A stretch of DNA of 64,000 bases from Lawsonibacter asaccharolyticus (lineage in GTDB: Bacteria; Bacillota; Clostridia; Oscillospirales; Oscillospiraceae). A program made the position numbers and the translations under genes. The DNA lies in assembly GCA_003112755.1 (NCBI GenBank), contig BFBT01000001.1, positions 930,001 through 994,000 on the forward strand, given 5' to 3'. The notes under the pieces were generated by a model. It did no database searches, was not told the origin of the DNA, and worked only from the letters and a program-made list of their open reading frames with translations. Positions 35,533 through 43,900 of the stretch are shown piece after piece (the first letter of the stretch is position 1; each line of letters opens with the position of its first letter).

Positions 35533-36209
35533 TATTCCTTCTCGAACCGATAGCCCACCCCGCGGAGAGTGACGATCCGGTCGCTGTACGGGACGATGGC
35601 ACAGCGGATATGCTGGATATGGGTGTCCAGGGTGCGGGTGTCAGTGGAGAGCTCCCCGCCCCAGATGATGTCCAGCAGGCGCTTGCGGGAGAAGGCCACG
35701 TCCGGGTGGCTCATCAGCACGGTGAGCAAGTCGAACTCCCTGGGCGTCAGGTTGATCTGGCGGCCGTCCACCTCCACCCGCCGGGCAGTCAGGTCCAGCA
35801 CCAGCCCGCCGCTGCGGAGCACCTCCGCCTCCTCCGAGGCCAGGGTGCTGCACCGCTTCAGGATGGCCGAGATCCGCAGGAGCAGCTCCCGCGCCGAAAA
35901 GGGCTTGGTCATATAGTCGTCCGCCCCCAGCTCCAGGCCATGGATGCGGTCCTCCGCCGTGTTTTTGCTGGACAGGATCAGCACCGGGATGGCGGAGAAG
36001 GTGCGGACCGCCTTCAACACCGTAAAGCCGTCCATCCCCGGCAGATTCACCGCCAGGACCATGAGATCAAATGCGTTCTGCTGCCGGGACAGGCTGAGGG
36101 CGGTCTCGCCGTCCCCCGCCTCTGTCACATCATAGCCCTCCATCCGGGCATGTTTTGCGATCCGGGCGCGCACACCCGTATCCCCGTCTACGACTAAGAT
36201 CCGTTTCAT
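35532..36209 (-). CDS. Orphan OmpR-type response regulator with degenerate receiver
   Basis: A 225-residue protein: receiver domain (1-115) plus a winged-helix DNA-binding domain (about 130-225: NLTPREFDLLTVLMSHPDVA, then RTLDTHIQHIRCAI, then TLRGVGYRFEKE). The receiver lacks its phospho-acceptor. The usual LLDVxLPGMDG reads VLAVNLPGMDG, putting Ala at residue 53. The acidic pair is also altered (VVDGD rather than VDDD). The conserved Ser (ILSSK) and Lys (MTKPF) remain. No kinase gene is adjacent. It probably acts without phosphorylation. A GGAGG site precedes the ATG at 36209. Confidence 0.88.
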   Translation of the reverse strand: MKRILVVDGDTGVRARIAKHARMEGYDVTEAGDGETALSLSRQQNAFDLMVLAVNLPGMDGFTVLKAVRTFSAIPVLILSSKNTAEDRIHGLELGADDYMTKPFSARELLLRISAILKRCSTLASEEAEVLRSGGLVLDLTARRVEVDGRQINLTPREFDLLTVLMSHPDVAFSRKRLLDIIWGGELSTDTRTLDTHIQHIRCAIVPYSDRIVTLRGVGYRFEKE

Positions 36210-36260
36210 CGGGCGACCTCCTCCGTGTCTTGTTGTCCCCCGCCCCTCCTCCGGCGGGGT

Positions 36261-37247
36261 TCAGCCGTACTGCTCCAGCACGGCCTTCAGCTTCCGGCGG
36301 TATTCCTCCGCCGCTTTTTGGGGCGCGATCAGCTCCACATTGTCCTCCAGCCCGAACAGCCAGCCGAAAAACTGCGGGCTGAGCACCAGAGGCAGCGTGA
36401 CGGTGAAGTGGTCCTCGTCCTCCGGCACCAGGATCACGTCCTGGCCGAACCGGTCCCACACCACCCCCGCCATGTGGCTGCGGCAGCGCAGGGTAACGCT
36501 GGCCTCCTCCCCGCTGTACATGCCGAAGTGCTTCTGGCCATAGGCGGCCACATCAAAATCCGGGTAGCGGTCCTCCCCCTCCCGGGGCAGGCCGGTAACC
36601 ACGATCTCCGCCATCTTGTCCACCCGGTAGTGGCGCATCTCCTGGTTGGAGATGTCGTAAGCCACCAGATAGTAATTCTCGCTGTTCCAGATCAGGCCGT
36701 AGGGAGAGACGGCGTAACGCCGCCCCTCCCGCCGAAAGACCTTGTTCCGGTGCATGTCGTAGTCAAAGTAGCGGAAGGTGATGCTCTTCCGGGCCGAGAG
36801 GGCCGTGTGGAGCTTGTCTACATTATAATATATGCTCTCGTTCATGGCCTTGACCCGGCCGCTGACGTACACCTGCCGCTGGAGCTGGCGGGCCTGGTGG
36901 CTGCTCGCCAGCCCCTCCAGCTTGCGGATCAGGGCGTCGCTCTTCTTCCGGGTGATGAAGCGGGAGGACTGCACCACGTCCACCAGCAGCTTCAGCTCCG
37001 GCAGCTCAAACTCCCGCCGGCCCACGAACCAGCCCGGGGACCGGCCCTTCCGGCTCTGCACGTCCAGGCCGAACAGCCGCAGGGCCTCCAGATCGTCGTA
37101 GACGCTCTTCCGCTCCGCCCGGATGCCCCGCAGGTCCAGTTCCCCGATCAGCTGGGGGACGGTGATGGGGTGCTCCTCGTCGGTGCGCTGGAGCAGGATC
37201 TGATACAGATACAGCAGTTTCAGCTTTTGATTGGGACTCTTCGCCAT
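36261..37247 (-). CDS. WYL-domain transcriptional regulator
   Basis: A 328-residue DeoR-like regulator. The N-terminal winged helix (residues 1-60) contains KLLYLYQILLQRTDEEHPIT and VPQLIGELDLRGIRAERKSV. The WYL sensing domain (about 140-230) shows ITFRYFDYDMHRNKVFRREG, YAVSPYGLIWNSENYYLVAY and MRHYRVDKM, and a C-terminal WCX-like domain follows. Family members bind nucleic-acid-type or other small ligands. Gap to the response regulator is 51 bp on the same strand. The target is unknown. Confidence 0.88.
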   Translation of the reverse strand: MAKSPNQKLKLLYLYQILLQRTDEEHPITVPQLIGELDLRGIRAERKSVYDDLEALRLFGLDVQSRKGRSPGWFVGRREFELPELKLLVDVVQSSRFITRKKSDALIRKLEGLASSHQARQLQRQVYVSGRVKAMNESIYYNVDKLHTALSARKSITFRYFDYDMHRNKVFRREGRRYAVSPYGLIWNSENYYLVAYDISNQEMRHYRVDKMAEIVVTGLPREGEDRYPDFDVAAYGQKHFGMYSGEEASVTLRCRSHMAGVVWDRFGQDVILVPEDEDHFTVTLPLVLSPQFFGWLFGLEDNVELIAPQKAAEEYRRKLKAVLEQYG

Positions 37248-37314
37248 GGGTCATCCTCCTCATTCCGGTGATGCACTCAGCATACCGGAACCTGTGTCCC
37301 ATATAACGGACTAT

Positions 37315-37647
37315 TCACTCCCAGGCGGCCCACACCTCGGGACAGTAGCCCACCGTGGCCTGCCTGCCGTTTCGCACGATGGGGGTGCGCAGCATGGTCT
37401 GGTCCTCCCACAGCCGGTCCAGCTTGTCCTGGTCATAGGCCAGATGCTGGAAAAGAGGATAGTCTGGGTGCTTGGGGTCGGCCAGGGCCTCCAGCCCCAC
37501 CGCGTTCTTCACGCTGGACAGCTCCCCCCGGCTCATGCCGTACTTCACCACATCCACAGACTGAAATCTCACCCGGCGCTCCTTGAACCAGCGCTCCGCC
37601 TTTTTGGTATCAAAGCATTTGGACCTGCCAAAAATCTGTATGTTCAT
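37315..37647 (-). CDS. ArsC/Spx-family thioredoxin-fold protein
   Basis: A 110-residue protein of the arsenate-reductase-like/Spx fold (MNIQIFGRSKCFDTKKAERW at the start, with a single active-site Cys at residue 11; RTPIVRNGRQATVGYCPEVW at the end with the conserved cis-Pro region). It lacks the CxxC of Spx and is close to YffB/ArsC-like proteins of unknown substrate. A good promoter (37761-37789 on the minus strand) serves it alone. Confidence 0.78.
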   Translation of the reverse strand: MNIQIFGRSKCFDTKKAERWFKERRVRFQSVDVVKYGMSRGELSSVKNAVGLEALADPKHPDYPLFQHLAYDQDKLDRLWEDQTMLRTPIVRNGRQATVGYCPEVWAAWE

Positions 37648-37760
37648 TACGATATCCTCCGGAAGCGCGGGCCGCCTCGTCCCCTGCCCCCGCCGGGCAG
37701 GGCGGCCTGCATGGTCCCTGTGTCCTTCCTCAGGCTGTTAAATTATGTATATCTAAGTAT

Positions 37761-37789
37761 AACATATTCCCTCCCAGGGCACAAGTCAA
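37761..37789 (-). promoter_or_regulatory. Promoter of the ArsC-like gene
   Basis: On the minus strand, TTGACT (37784-37789), 17 bp, TATGTT (37761-37766). Confidence 0.65.
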
Positions 37790-37906
37790 AACCGCTCCGG
37801 AACCGGTTTATTTCCCCGGCGGCTGGTCATACTAGGAGATGCTACAAATACAGGGCCGTTCCCGCTCCGCCCCGGCGGAGCCCGGCCGGAAGGGTGGAAA
37901 CACATC

Positions 37907-40285
37907 GTGAAAGCTGTCATTATGGCGGGCGGAGAGGGGACCCGCCTGCGCCCCCTGTCCCTGGGCATGCCGAAGCCCATGGTCCCTCTGCTGGGCCGGC
38001 CGGTGATGGAACACATCATCGGCCTGCTCAAGCGCCACGGGATCGACGAGATCGCCGTCACCCTGTGCTACATGCCGGAGGCAGTGCAGTCCTATTTCGG
38101 GGACGGACAGAAGTGGGGGGTCCGCCTGCACTACTTCATCGAGGAGGCCCCGCTGGGCACTGCTGGCAGCGTGCGGGCCTGCGCCCCCTTCCTGGAGGGA
38201 GAGGACTTCCTGGTCATCAGCGGGGACAGCGTCTGCGACCTGGATCTCACTGCCGCCATGGAGTTCCATCAGGCCAAGCGGGCCCAGGCCACCCTGGTCC
38301 TCTTCCGTCATCCCGCGCCCCTGGAGTACGGGCTGGTCCTCACCGACGAGGAGCAGCGGGTGGTCCGCTTTGTGGAGAAGCCCTCCTGGGGGCAGGTGGT
38401 GACCGATCTGGTCAACACCGGCATCTATCTGCTCTCCCCCCAGGTGCTGGAGCAGATCCCTCCGGACAGGCCCTGGGATTTTGGAAAGGATGTGTTCCCA
38501 GCCCTACTGGAGTCCGGCGGCGGCCTGTACGGCGTCCCCGGCGGCGGCTACTGGTGCGACATGGGGGACTGCGGGGCCTATCTGGACTGTGCGGCGGACG
38601 CCCTCTCTGGGAAGGTGAAGCTGGATATGGGCCTGCCTCAGCAGTCCCCCGGCGTCTGGAGCCCCCAGCCCATCCCAGAGGGTGTCACCGTGATCCCGCC
38701 CTGCTGGCTGGGCCCGGGGGCGGCGGTGGAGCCGGGCGCCCTGATCGGCCCCCATACCGTGCTGGAGCAGAACAGCTGGGTGGGACGCCGCAGCCTGGTC
38801 CAGCGGTCGGTGCTCCTCCCCGGCGCCCGGGCGGAGGAGCGGACCACCCTCTACGGAGCCATCCTCTGCAAGGGGGCCGCCGCCCGGCCGGAGGCCGTCC
38901 TCAACGAGGGGACCGTCCTTGGAGAGAGGGCCTTGGCGGAGGAGAAGGCCGTACTGCTGGAGGGGGTGCGCCTCTGGCCAGCCCGGGTTGCCCCTGCTGG
39001 GACGCGGCTGTCCCGCTCCATCACTTCCTCCGGCCGCCGGGAGCCTCTTCTGTTCGGGGACGGCGGGGTGATCCGGGGCGTACTGGGAGAAGATCTGGGC
39101 CCGGAGGCCCTGATGACCATCGGCGGCGTGCTGGGGTGCGAGGGCAAGGTGGGCCTTGGCTACTGGGGCGGGAACGGTGCCCGCATGCTGGCCCAAGCGG
39201 CCGCCAGCGGCATCGCCGCGGCCGGCGGGACCCCTCTGGCCCATGACCTGGAGTGCGCCGCCCAGGCCGCCTGGCTGGCGGAGCACCATCAGATCCCTGT
39301 CTCTCTCTTTTTGGAGCAGGAGGGGGACCGCATCTATCTCCATCTCTTCGGCCGCAGCGGCCTGCCTCTGGGCCGGGCCAGGGAGCGGAAGCTGGAACAC
39401 GCCGTAGCCCAGGGGGACGCCCCCCGGGTCCCCGCCGGTCAGATCGGCGAGGTGGTCCGGGTCCATGCGGGCTGTGATGACTACGCCGCCGACGCGGCCA
39501 GGCGCAGCCGTCTCCACCGTTTCCCCATGCGCTCCATCACCGTGGCCGTCCCCGGATCCGCTCCCGCTGACCGGGCCATCCGGCAGGCCCTTTCCAGCCT
39601 GGGCTGCACGGTATTGGACCGCTGGCGGAAAGGGGTGCCCGCCTTCTCTGGGCTCCACGGCGGGCTCTACCTCTCCGCTCAGGACGAGTCTGGCACTCTT
39701 CTGGACCCAGGGCAGCTGCTCACCCTGGTCTGCCTGATCGAGATGGAGGACGGCGGGGGGCGGGTAGCGGTGCCCGATGGGGCCAGCGCCGCGGTGGACC
39801 TGGTGGCCGCAGGATTCCACGGCACCGCTCTGCGGCTGGGCCGGGACGGTGAGCAGGCCCTGTCCCTGTATGCCGCCCTGCCCTGGCTGCGGGACGCCGC
39901 CTTTGCTGCTGCCCGCATCTGTTCCAGGATTGGCTCCTCCGGTGAGAAGCTGGAGGCCTTGATGAGCAAGACACCCCGCTTCTCCTCCTGGAAGCGGGAG
40001 GTCCCCCTCCACGGGAACCGGGGCCTGCTGATGCAGACCCTGGCGGAGGGGAAGGCCGCTGCAGGCGGCGAGGGGGTCCGCATCCACACGGGGAACGGGT
40101 GGGTCTATCTGGTCCCCCTGTCCCGCCGGCCCGCCCTGCGTATCCTGGCGGAGAGTCCCGACCTGGAGGTAGCCGCTGAGCTGTGCGACTTCTACGCGGG
40201 CCGGGCTGCCCAGCTGGACCGGGAGCTGTCCCGGCAGCTCCCTCCGCCGGAGCAGAGGGAGAGCCCGGCCGGGGAGCGGCTGTAA
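37907..40285 (+). CDS. Sugar-1-phosphate nucleotidyltransferase fused to a degenerate phosphomannomutase-like domain
   Basis: A 792-residue fusion. Residues 1-235 are a mannose-1-phosphate guanylyltransferase-like domain (AVIMAGGEGTRLRPLSLGMP, ISGDSVCDLDL, FVEKPSWGQV). Residues 245-375 form a beta-helix acyltransferase-like linker. Residues 380-780 follow the phosphohexomutase plan but have lost its catalytic elements. The TASHNP phosphoserine loop is replaced around residues 466-473 by SLFLEQEG, and the DxDxD metal loop around 581-590 by GLHGGLYLSA. The mutase half is therefore probably non-catalytic. The start is GTG at 37907 behind AAGGGTGG. Expected role: making NDP-sugar for surface glycan. 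Confidence 0.82.
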   Translation: MKAVIMAGGEGTRLRPLSLGMPKPMVPLLGRPVMEHIIGLLKRHGIDEIAVTLCYMPEAVQSYFGDGQKWGVRLHYFIEEAPLGTAGSVRACAPFLEGEDFLVISGDSVCDLDLTAAMEFHQAKRAQATLVLFRHPAPLEYGLVLTDEEQRVVRFVEKPSWGQVVTDLVNTGIYLLSPQVLEQIPPDRPWDFGKDVFPALLESGGGLYGVPGGGYWCDMGDCGAYLDCAADALSGKVKLDMGLPQQSPGVWSPQPIPEGVTVIPPCWLGPGAAVEPGALIGPHTVLEQNSWVGRRSLVQRSVLLPGARAEERTTLYGAILCKGAAARPEAVLNEGTVLGERALAEEKAVLLEGVRLWPARVAPAGTRLSRSITSSGRREPLLFGDGGVIRGVLGEDLGPEALMTIGGVLGCEGKVGLGYWGGNGARMLAQAAASGIAAAGGTPLAHDLECAAQAAWLAEHHQIPVSLFLEQEGDRIYLHLFGRSGLPLGRARERKLEHAVAQGDAPRVPAGQIGEVVRVHAGCDDYAADAARRSRLHRFPMRSITVAVPGSAPADRAIRQALSSLGCTVLDRWRKGVPAFSGLHGGLYLSAQDESGTLLDPGQLLTLVCLIEMEDGGGRVAVPDGASAAVDLVAAGFHGTALRLGRDGEQALSLYAALPWLRDAAFAAARICSRIGSSGEKLEALMSKTPRFSSWKREVPLHGNRGLLMQTLAEGKAAAGGEGVRIHTGNGWVYLVPLSRRPALRILAESPDLEVAAELCDFYAGRAAQLDRELSRQLPPPEQRESPAGERL

Positions 40286-40328
40286 GCCGAGGACCTGCCT
40301 GTCAGGAAAAAGGGCGGAAAATTTAGGC

Positions 40329-40357
40329 TGTACTTTTCCAGCCCCATGTGTTATACT
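40329..40357 (+). promoter_or_regulatory. Possible promoter of the RNase J gene
   Basis: TGTACT, 17 bp, TATACT. The -35 is weak, but the position implies a leader of about 315 nt. Confidence 0.45.
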
Positions 40358-40364
40358 GTATTTT

Positions 40365-40678
40365 GCTTATTTTTGGATTTATGCGCGTCAGGGGTGGCAG
40401 GCGCCCCCTCCCCGCGCCTAAATATAACCCATGCAGGGCCCGCACGCAGGCGGTCACCCGTCCATGGGGACACACAGTACGGACGAGAGCGCAGCCGCCG
40501 GATGCCCCGGCGGGCCTCCCGGGAGCGGCGCGGCCCCTGGCCCCCGCTCCATCAGGCGAAGAGACACCCCGTTTCCCGGCGAGGCAGGGCCGGAAAGCAG
40601 GGGCGTCCTTCGCCCGGTTGTTTTGCGCCCAGCCGTACATAGACCAGAACTTGACAAATCAAAAACAAGGAGTATCGT
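40365..40678 (+). promoter_or_regulatory. Structured leader of the RNase J gene
   Basis: A non-coding stretch with several strong pairings. GGAGCGG (40522-40528) pairs with CCGCTCC (40544-40550). GCGAAGAGACACCCC (40556-40570) pairs with GGGGCGTCCTTCGC (40600-40613), enclosing CCGGC/GCCGG (40576-40593). No open frame, terminator or known riboswitch is recognised. A structured 5' end before a ribonuclease gene could allow self-cleavage control. Confidence 0.5.
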
Positions 40679-42337
40679 ATGGCTGAAAAACTGAAGATCA
40701 TTTCTCTCGGCGGTCTCAACGAGATCGGCAAAAACCTCACCGTCTATGAATACGGCGGTGACATCGTGGTGGTAGACTGTGGCATGGGTTTCCCCGATGA
40801 CGACATGTACGGCATCGACGTGGTCATCCCCGACGTCAGCTACCTGATCAAAAACCAGAACAAGGTCCGGGGGATTTTCATCACCCACGGACACGAGGAC
40901 CATATCGGCGCGCTGCCCTATGTCCTCCGCTCCCTGAACGCCCCCATCTATGCCACCCGGATGAGCGCCGGCCTGATCCGCCTGAAGCTGGAGGAGCACC
41001 GGCTGCTGGACAAGACCAAGATCATCACCTGCGAGGCGGGCGACGTGATCAAGGCCGGCAAATTCACCGTGGAATTCATCCATGTGAACCACTCCATTGC
41101 CGACGCGGTGGCCTTTGCCATCAAGTGCCCGGTGGGAACCTGCGTCCACACCGGTGACTTCAAGATTGACGCCACCCCCATCCAGGGCGGCATGATCGAC
41201 CTGGCCCGGCTGGGCCAGCTGGGCAACGAGGGGGTGCTGGCCCTGCTGGCCGACTCCACCAACGTGGAGCGTCCCGGCTATACCCGCAGTGAGCGCAGCG
41301 TGGGCAATTCCTTTGACGCACTTTTCAAGGGCTGTGAGGAACGCATCATCGTCACTACCTTTGCAAGCAATGTGGACCGGCTCCAGCAGATCATCGATGT
41401 GGCCGCCCGCTATGGCCGCCGGGTAGCGGTCACTGGCCGCAGCATGGAGAACGCCATGAAGGTGTCCACCGAGCTGGGCTATATGAACATCCCAGATGGA
41501 GTGCTGATGGACCTGAACCAGATTAAGTCCCTGCCCAAGAACAGGGTGTGCATCATCACCACCGGCAGTCAAGGGGAGACCATGTCCGCCCTGTCCCGCA
41601 TGGCCTTCTCCACCCACCGGCAGGTGGATATCCTCCCCGGGGATCGGATCATCATCTCTGCCTCCGCCATCCCGGGCAATGAGCACTCTATTGGCAACGT
41701 CATCAACGAGCTCTACCGCAAGGGGGCGGAGGTGCTCAACGAGCGGGAGCTGGCCCTCCACGTGTCGGGCCACGCCTGCCAGGAGGAGTTGAAGATCATC
41801 CACGCCCTGGTCAAGCCCAAGTTCTTCATCCCGGTCCACGGAGAGCAGCGCATGCTCCAGACCCACGCAAAGCTGGCCCGGGAGATGGGGATGGACTCCA
41901 ATCATATCCTCATCAGCGACATCGGCCGGGTCATGGAACTGACCCAGAACAGCGCCCGTCTGGCGGGCACTGTCACTGCGGGCCAGGTCTTTGTGGACGG
42001 CTTGGGAGTGGGCGACGTGGGCAGCGTAGTGCTGCGGGACCGCCGCCATCTGGCCCAGGACGGCATGATCGTGGTGGTCATGTCCATGTCTGGGGAGGAC
42101 GGCAGCCTGGTCTCCGGCCCCGACCTGATCACCCGAGGCTTCGTCTATGTGAAGGAGTCCGAGGGGCTGATGGAGGAGCTGCGCCAGGTGGCCCTGGAGG
42201 CCATCAACAGCGTGGACGCCCGCTATTCCACCGACTGGTCCGCCATCAAGGGTGCGGTCAAGGGGGACCTGTCCAACTACCTCTATAAGAAGACCAAGCG
42301 CTCCCCCATGATCCTGCCTGTTATTATGGAGGTCTGA
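40679..42337 (+). CDS. rnj: Ribonuclease J
   Basis: A 552-residue beta-CASP metallo-beta-lactamase nuclease with 5'-3' exo- and endonuclease activity in mRNA decay and rRNA maturation. The metal motif HGHEDH is at residues 70-75, with HTGDFKID near 157 and ADSTNVERPGYTRSE in the beta-CASP insertion. SGHACQEELK and FFIPVHGEQRML provide later metal or phosphate ligands. The C-terminal domain (about 450-552) is present. The ATG at 40679 follows AAGGAG. It is monocistronic, with a strong terminator. Confidence 0.95.
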   Translation: MAEKLKIISLGGLNEIGKNLTVYEYGGDIVVVDCGMGFPDDDMYGIDVVIPDVSYLIKNQNKVRGIFITHGHEDHIGALPYVLRSLNAPIYATRMSAGLIRLKLEEHRLLDKTKIITCEAGDVIKAGKFTVEFIHVNHSIADAVAFAIKCPVGTCVHTGDFKIDATPIQGGMIDLARLGQLGNEGVLALLADSTNVERPGYTRSERSVGNSFDALFKGCEERIIVTTFASNVDRLQQIIDVAARYGRRVAVTGRSMENAMKVSTELGYMNIPDGVLMDLNQIKSLPKNRVCIITTGSQGETMSALSRMAFSTHRQVDILPGDRIIISASAIPGNEHSIGNVINELYRKGAEVLNERELALHVSGHACQEELKIIHALVKPKFFIPVHGEQRMLQTHAKLAREMGMDSNHILISDIGRVMELTQNSARLAGTVTAGQVFVDGLGVGDVGSVVLRDRRHLAQDGMIVVVMSMSGEDGSLVSGPDLITRGFVYVKESEGLMEELRQVALEAINSVDARYSTDWSAIKGAVKGDLSNYLYKKTKRSPMILPVIMEV

Positions 42338-42426
42338 GCCGGTCAACCCGGCGGTTGGGCCCTTTCCGTTCTGTTTTCCCCTGTGTGTCCCCGCCGGAGG
42401 CCGAAGGGGATATCTGGAAGAAGAGT

Positions 42427-42466
42427 AAACTGAGGCGCGGAGCATCTGCTCCGCGCCTCAGTTTTT
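42427..42466. terminator. Bidirectional terminator between rnj and the SleB-like gene
   Basis: AAACTGAGGCGCGGAGCA pairs with TGCTCCGCGCCTCAGTTT around a 2-nt centre, with T-runs on both strands. Confidence 0.92.
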
Positions 42467-43269
42467 CAGACATAAAACTGGTGTCCACCGATGGTGGTAT
42501 AATAGGTGGCGTTGCTCACGATCCATCTGCCTGCCGACAGGGCAGGGGAGAAAAAATACAAGCTCTCGCCCACCACGTCGGTCCCCTCCAGGCAGAGCTT
42601 CGCCGCCACCAGGCTGGAGGAGGCCGGGGCGTCATAGATGGTCCCGTTGGACACCGGCTGGAACTGGACACCGTACTTTGTGTCAAAGACCACCCCCTCC
42701 ACAGTGTCGGGGTACTGGCTGCTCTCCACCCGGTTCAGGATCACGTTGCCCACCGCGATCTGGCCCAGCAGGGGTTCCCCCCGGCTCTCTGCCGAGATAA
42801 TCCTGGACAGCCAGTACAGGTCCTCCGCCGGGTAGCTGGCAGAGGCGGGCTGGGCCTGGTCAGTGGACAGCCAGGCGGCTCCCTCCACCTCGTCCCAGGT
42901 CAGCTGGAGACCGGCGGCCTCTGCCAGCACCTCCAGGGGCAGGGCGATCCTCCCATCCCGGACCTGTACCCCGTGCTCCACATACAGGGCTCTGCCGTTG
43001 ACCTCCACGTAGAGGGCGCCGGGGGTGGCCGTCAGTTCCAGGTCCTCCGCTGTCAGCGCCGCCGCTGTCCCATTCCAGCTCAGCGTGTATCCGTCCGCCG
43101 CCTGGCACAGGGCGGCCAGCGTCACATAGGGCGTCCCCTCCTCCGTCCATGCGGCGGAGGGCTCCACTATCCTGTCATCGATCTGGAGTTGGGCGGCTTC
43201 GGCGGCCGGTATCATCAGAGCGCCCGCCAGCAGGGCGGCCGCGGCCCATCGGAAAAACAGTCGTCTCAT
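42466..43269 (-). CDS. SleB-type cell-wall hydrolase with stalk domain
   Basis: A 267-residue exported protein. The signal peptide (LFFRWAAAALLAGALMIPAAEA, residues 4-25) precedes a copper-amine-oxidase-N-like stalk domain (residues 30-140, with LPLEVLAEAAGLQLTWDEVE). The catalytic SleB/hydrolase_2 domain follows (from about residue 155: YWLSRIISAESRGEPLLGQI with the catalytic Glu; AVGNVILNRVESSQYPDTVE; AAKLCLEGTDVVGESLYFFS). Members are lytic transglycosylases of spore cortex or wall. The start at 43269 puts the signal peptide first and has AAAGGAG. Confidence 0.9.
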   Translation of the reverse strand: MRRLFFRWAAAALLAGALMIPAAEAAQLQIDDRIVEPSAAWTEEGTPYVTLAALCQAADGYTLSWNGTAAALTAEDLELTATPGALYVEVNGRALYVEHGVQVRDGRIALPLEVLAEAAGLQLTWDEVEGAAWLSTDQAQPASASYPAEDLYWLSRIISAESRGEPLLGQIAVGNVILNRVESSQYPDTVEGVVFDTKYGVQFQPVSNGTIYDAPASSSLVAAKLCLEGTDVVGESLYFFSPALSAGRWIVSNATYYTTIGGHQFYV

Positions 43270-43375
43270 GCTCTCGTGCTCCTTTGCTCTATTTTGTAAC
43301 CAAATTGTAACTTTTATGCAGTGCAAAGGCAAGCTGTAAGTTTTGGTGCTCCGTTTTCTTCCAGGCAGTCAGGCA

Positions 43376-43410
43376 TAAAAGGGGCGGGCCGCATCTGCGG
43401 CCCGCCCCCC
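43376..43410 (-). terminator. Terminator of the DUF4358/SGNH lipoprotein pair
   Basis: On the minus strand, GGGGCGGGCCGCA and its complement form a long stem followed by TTTTAT, just after the DUF4358 stop. Confidence 0.85.
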
Positions 43411-43423
43411 AGTCTATCTCCCT

Positions 43424-43900
43424 TTACTGCTCCAGCACGCCCTGAGCCGCCTCCAGGTCGCCGGCCACCAGCAGCAGCACAGTGTTCTCCCGCTGCTGGA
43501 TGACGGCGCTCTCCAGCTTGGGCAGCTCCTGAGGACGGTAGTCCCGGTTGGAGTCTATCTGCTTCTGCACATAGTCTCCCAGCACCTGGACGGCTGTCTG
43601 CGCTTGGTCCCCGCTGGTGAAGACCAGGACAGCCCCCTCCTCACAGGTGGCGCCCGCTGAGCGCAGCACCTTGGCGGCAGTCAGATCCTCCCGCTCCAGC
43701 CCGGAGTTTCCCAAGCCGTAGAGGGTAAAGGCAGTGTCGCCGTCCAGCTCCTCCAGTTCCTCAGAGAAGGCTCCAGCGTCCGCCAGCGCCTGGAGGGTGA
43801 TCTCCGGGTCAAACCCAGCCTTCTCCTCCGCGCCGCCGCAGGCGGCCAGCGGCAGCAAAAGCAGAAACAGTACCGCCGCTATCCCAGCAAATCGTCTCAT
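43424..43900 (-). CDS. DUF4358-type lipoprotein
   Basis: A 158-residue lipoprotein with a signal ending in the lipobox LAAC (Cys21). A domain of the DUF4358 kind follows (DPEITLQALADAGAFSEELE; TAFTLYGLGNSGLEREDLTA; GAVLVFTSGDQAQTAVQVLG; the DYRPQELPKLESAVIQQREN end). DUF4358 proteins lie beside SGNH hydrolases and acyltransferases in Clostridia, suggesting a part in surface-polymer acylation. Its start overlaps the stop of the SGNH gene by 4 bp. Confidence 0.8.
   Translation of the reverse strand: MRRFAGIAAVLFLLLLPLAACGGAEEKAGFDPEITLQALADAGAFSEELEELDGDTAFTLYGLGNSGLEREDLTAAKVLRSAGATCEEGAVLVFTSGDQAQTAVQVLGDYVQKQIDSNRDYRPQELPKLESAVIQQRENTVLLLVAGDLEAAQGVLEQ

Noticed and set aside
36130..36459. 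An additional gene upstream of the response regulator on the minus strand
   Set aside because: The reading overlaps the WYL gene in another frame, has no ribosome site and is compositionally a shadow.
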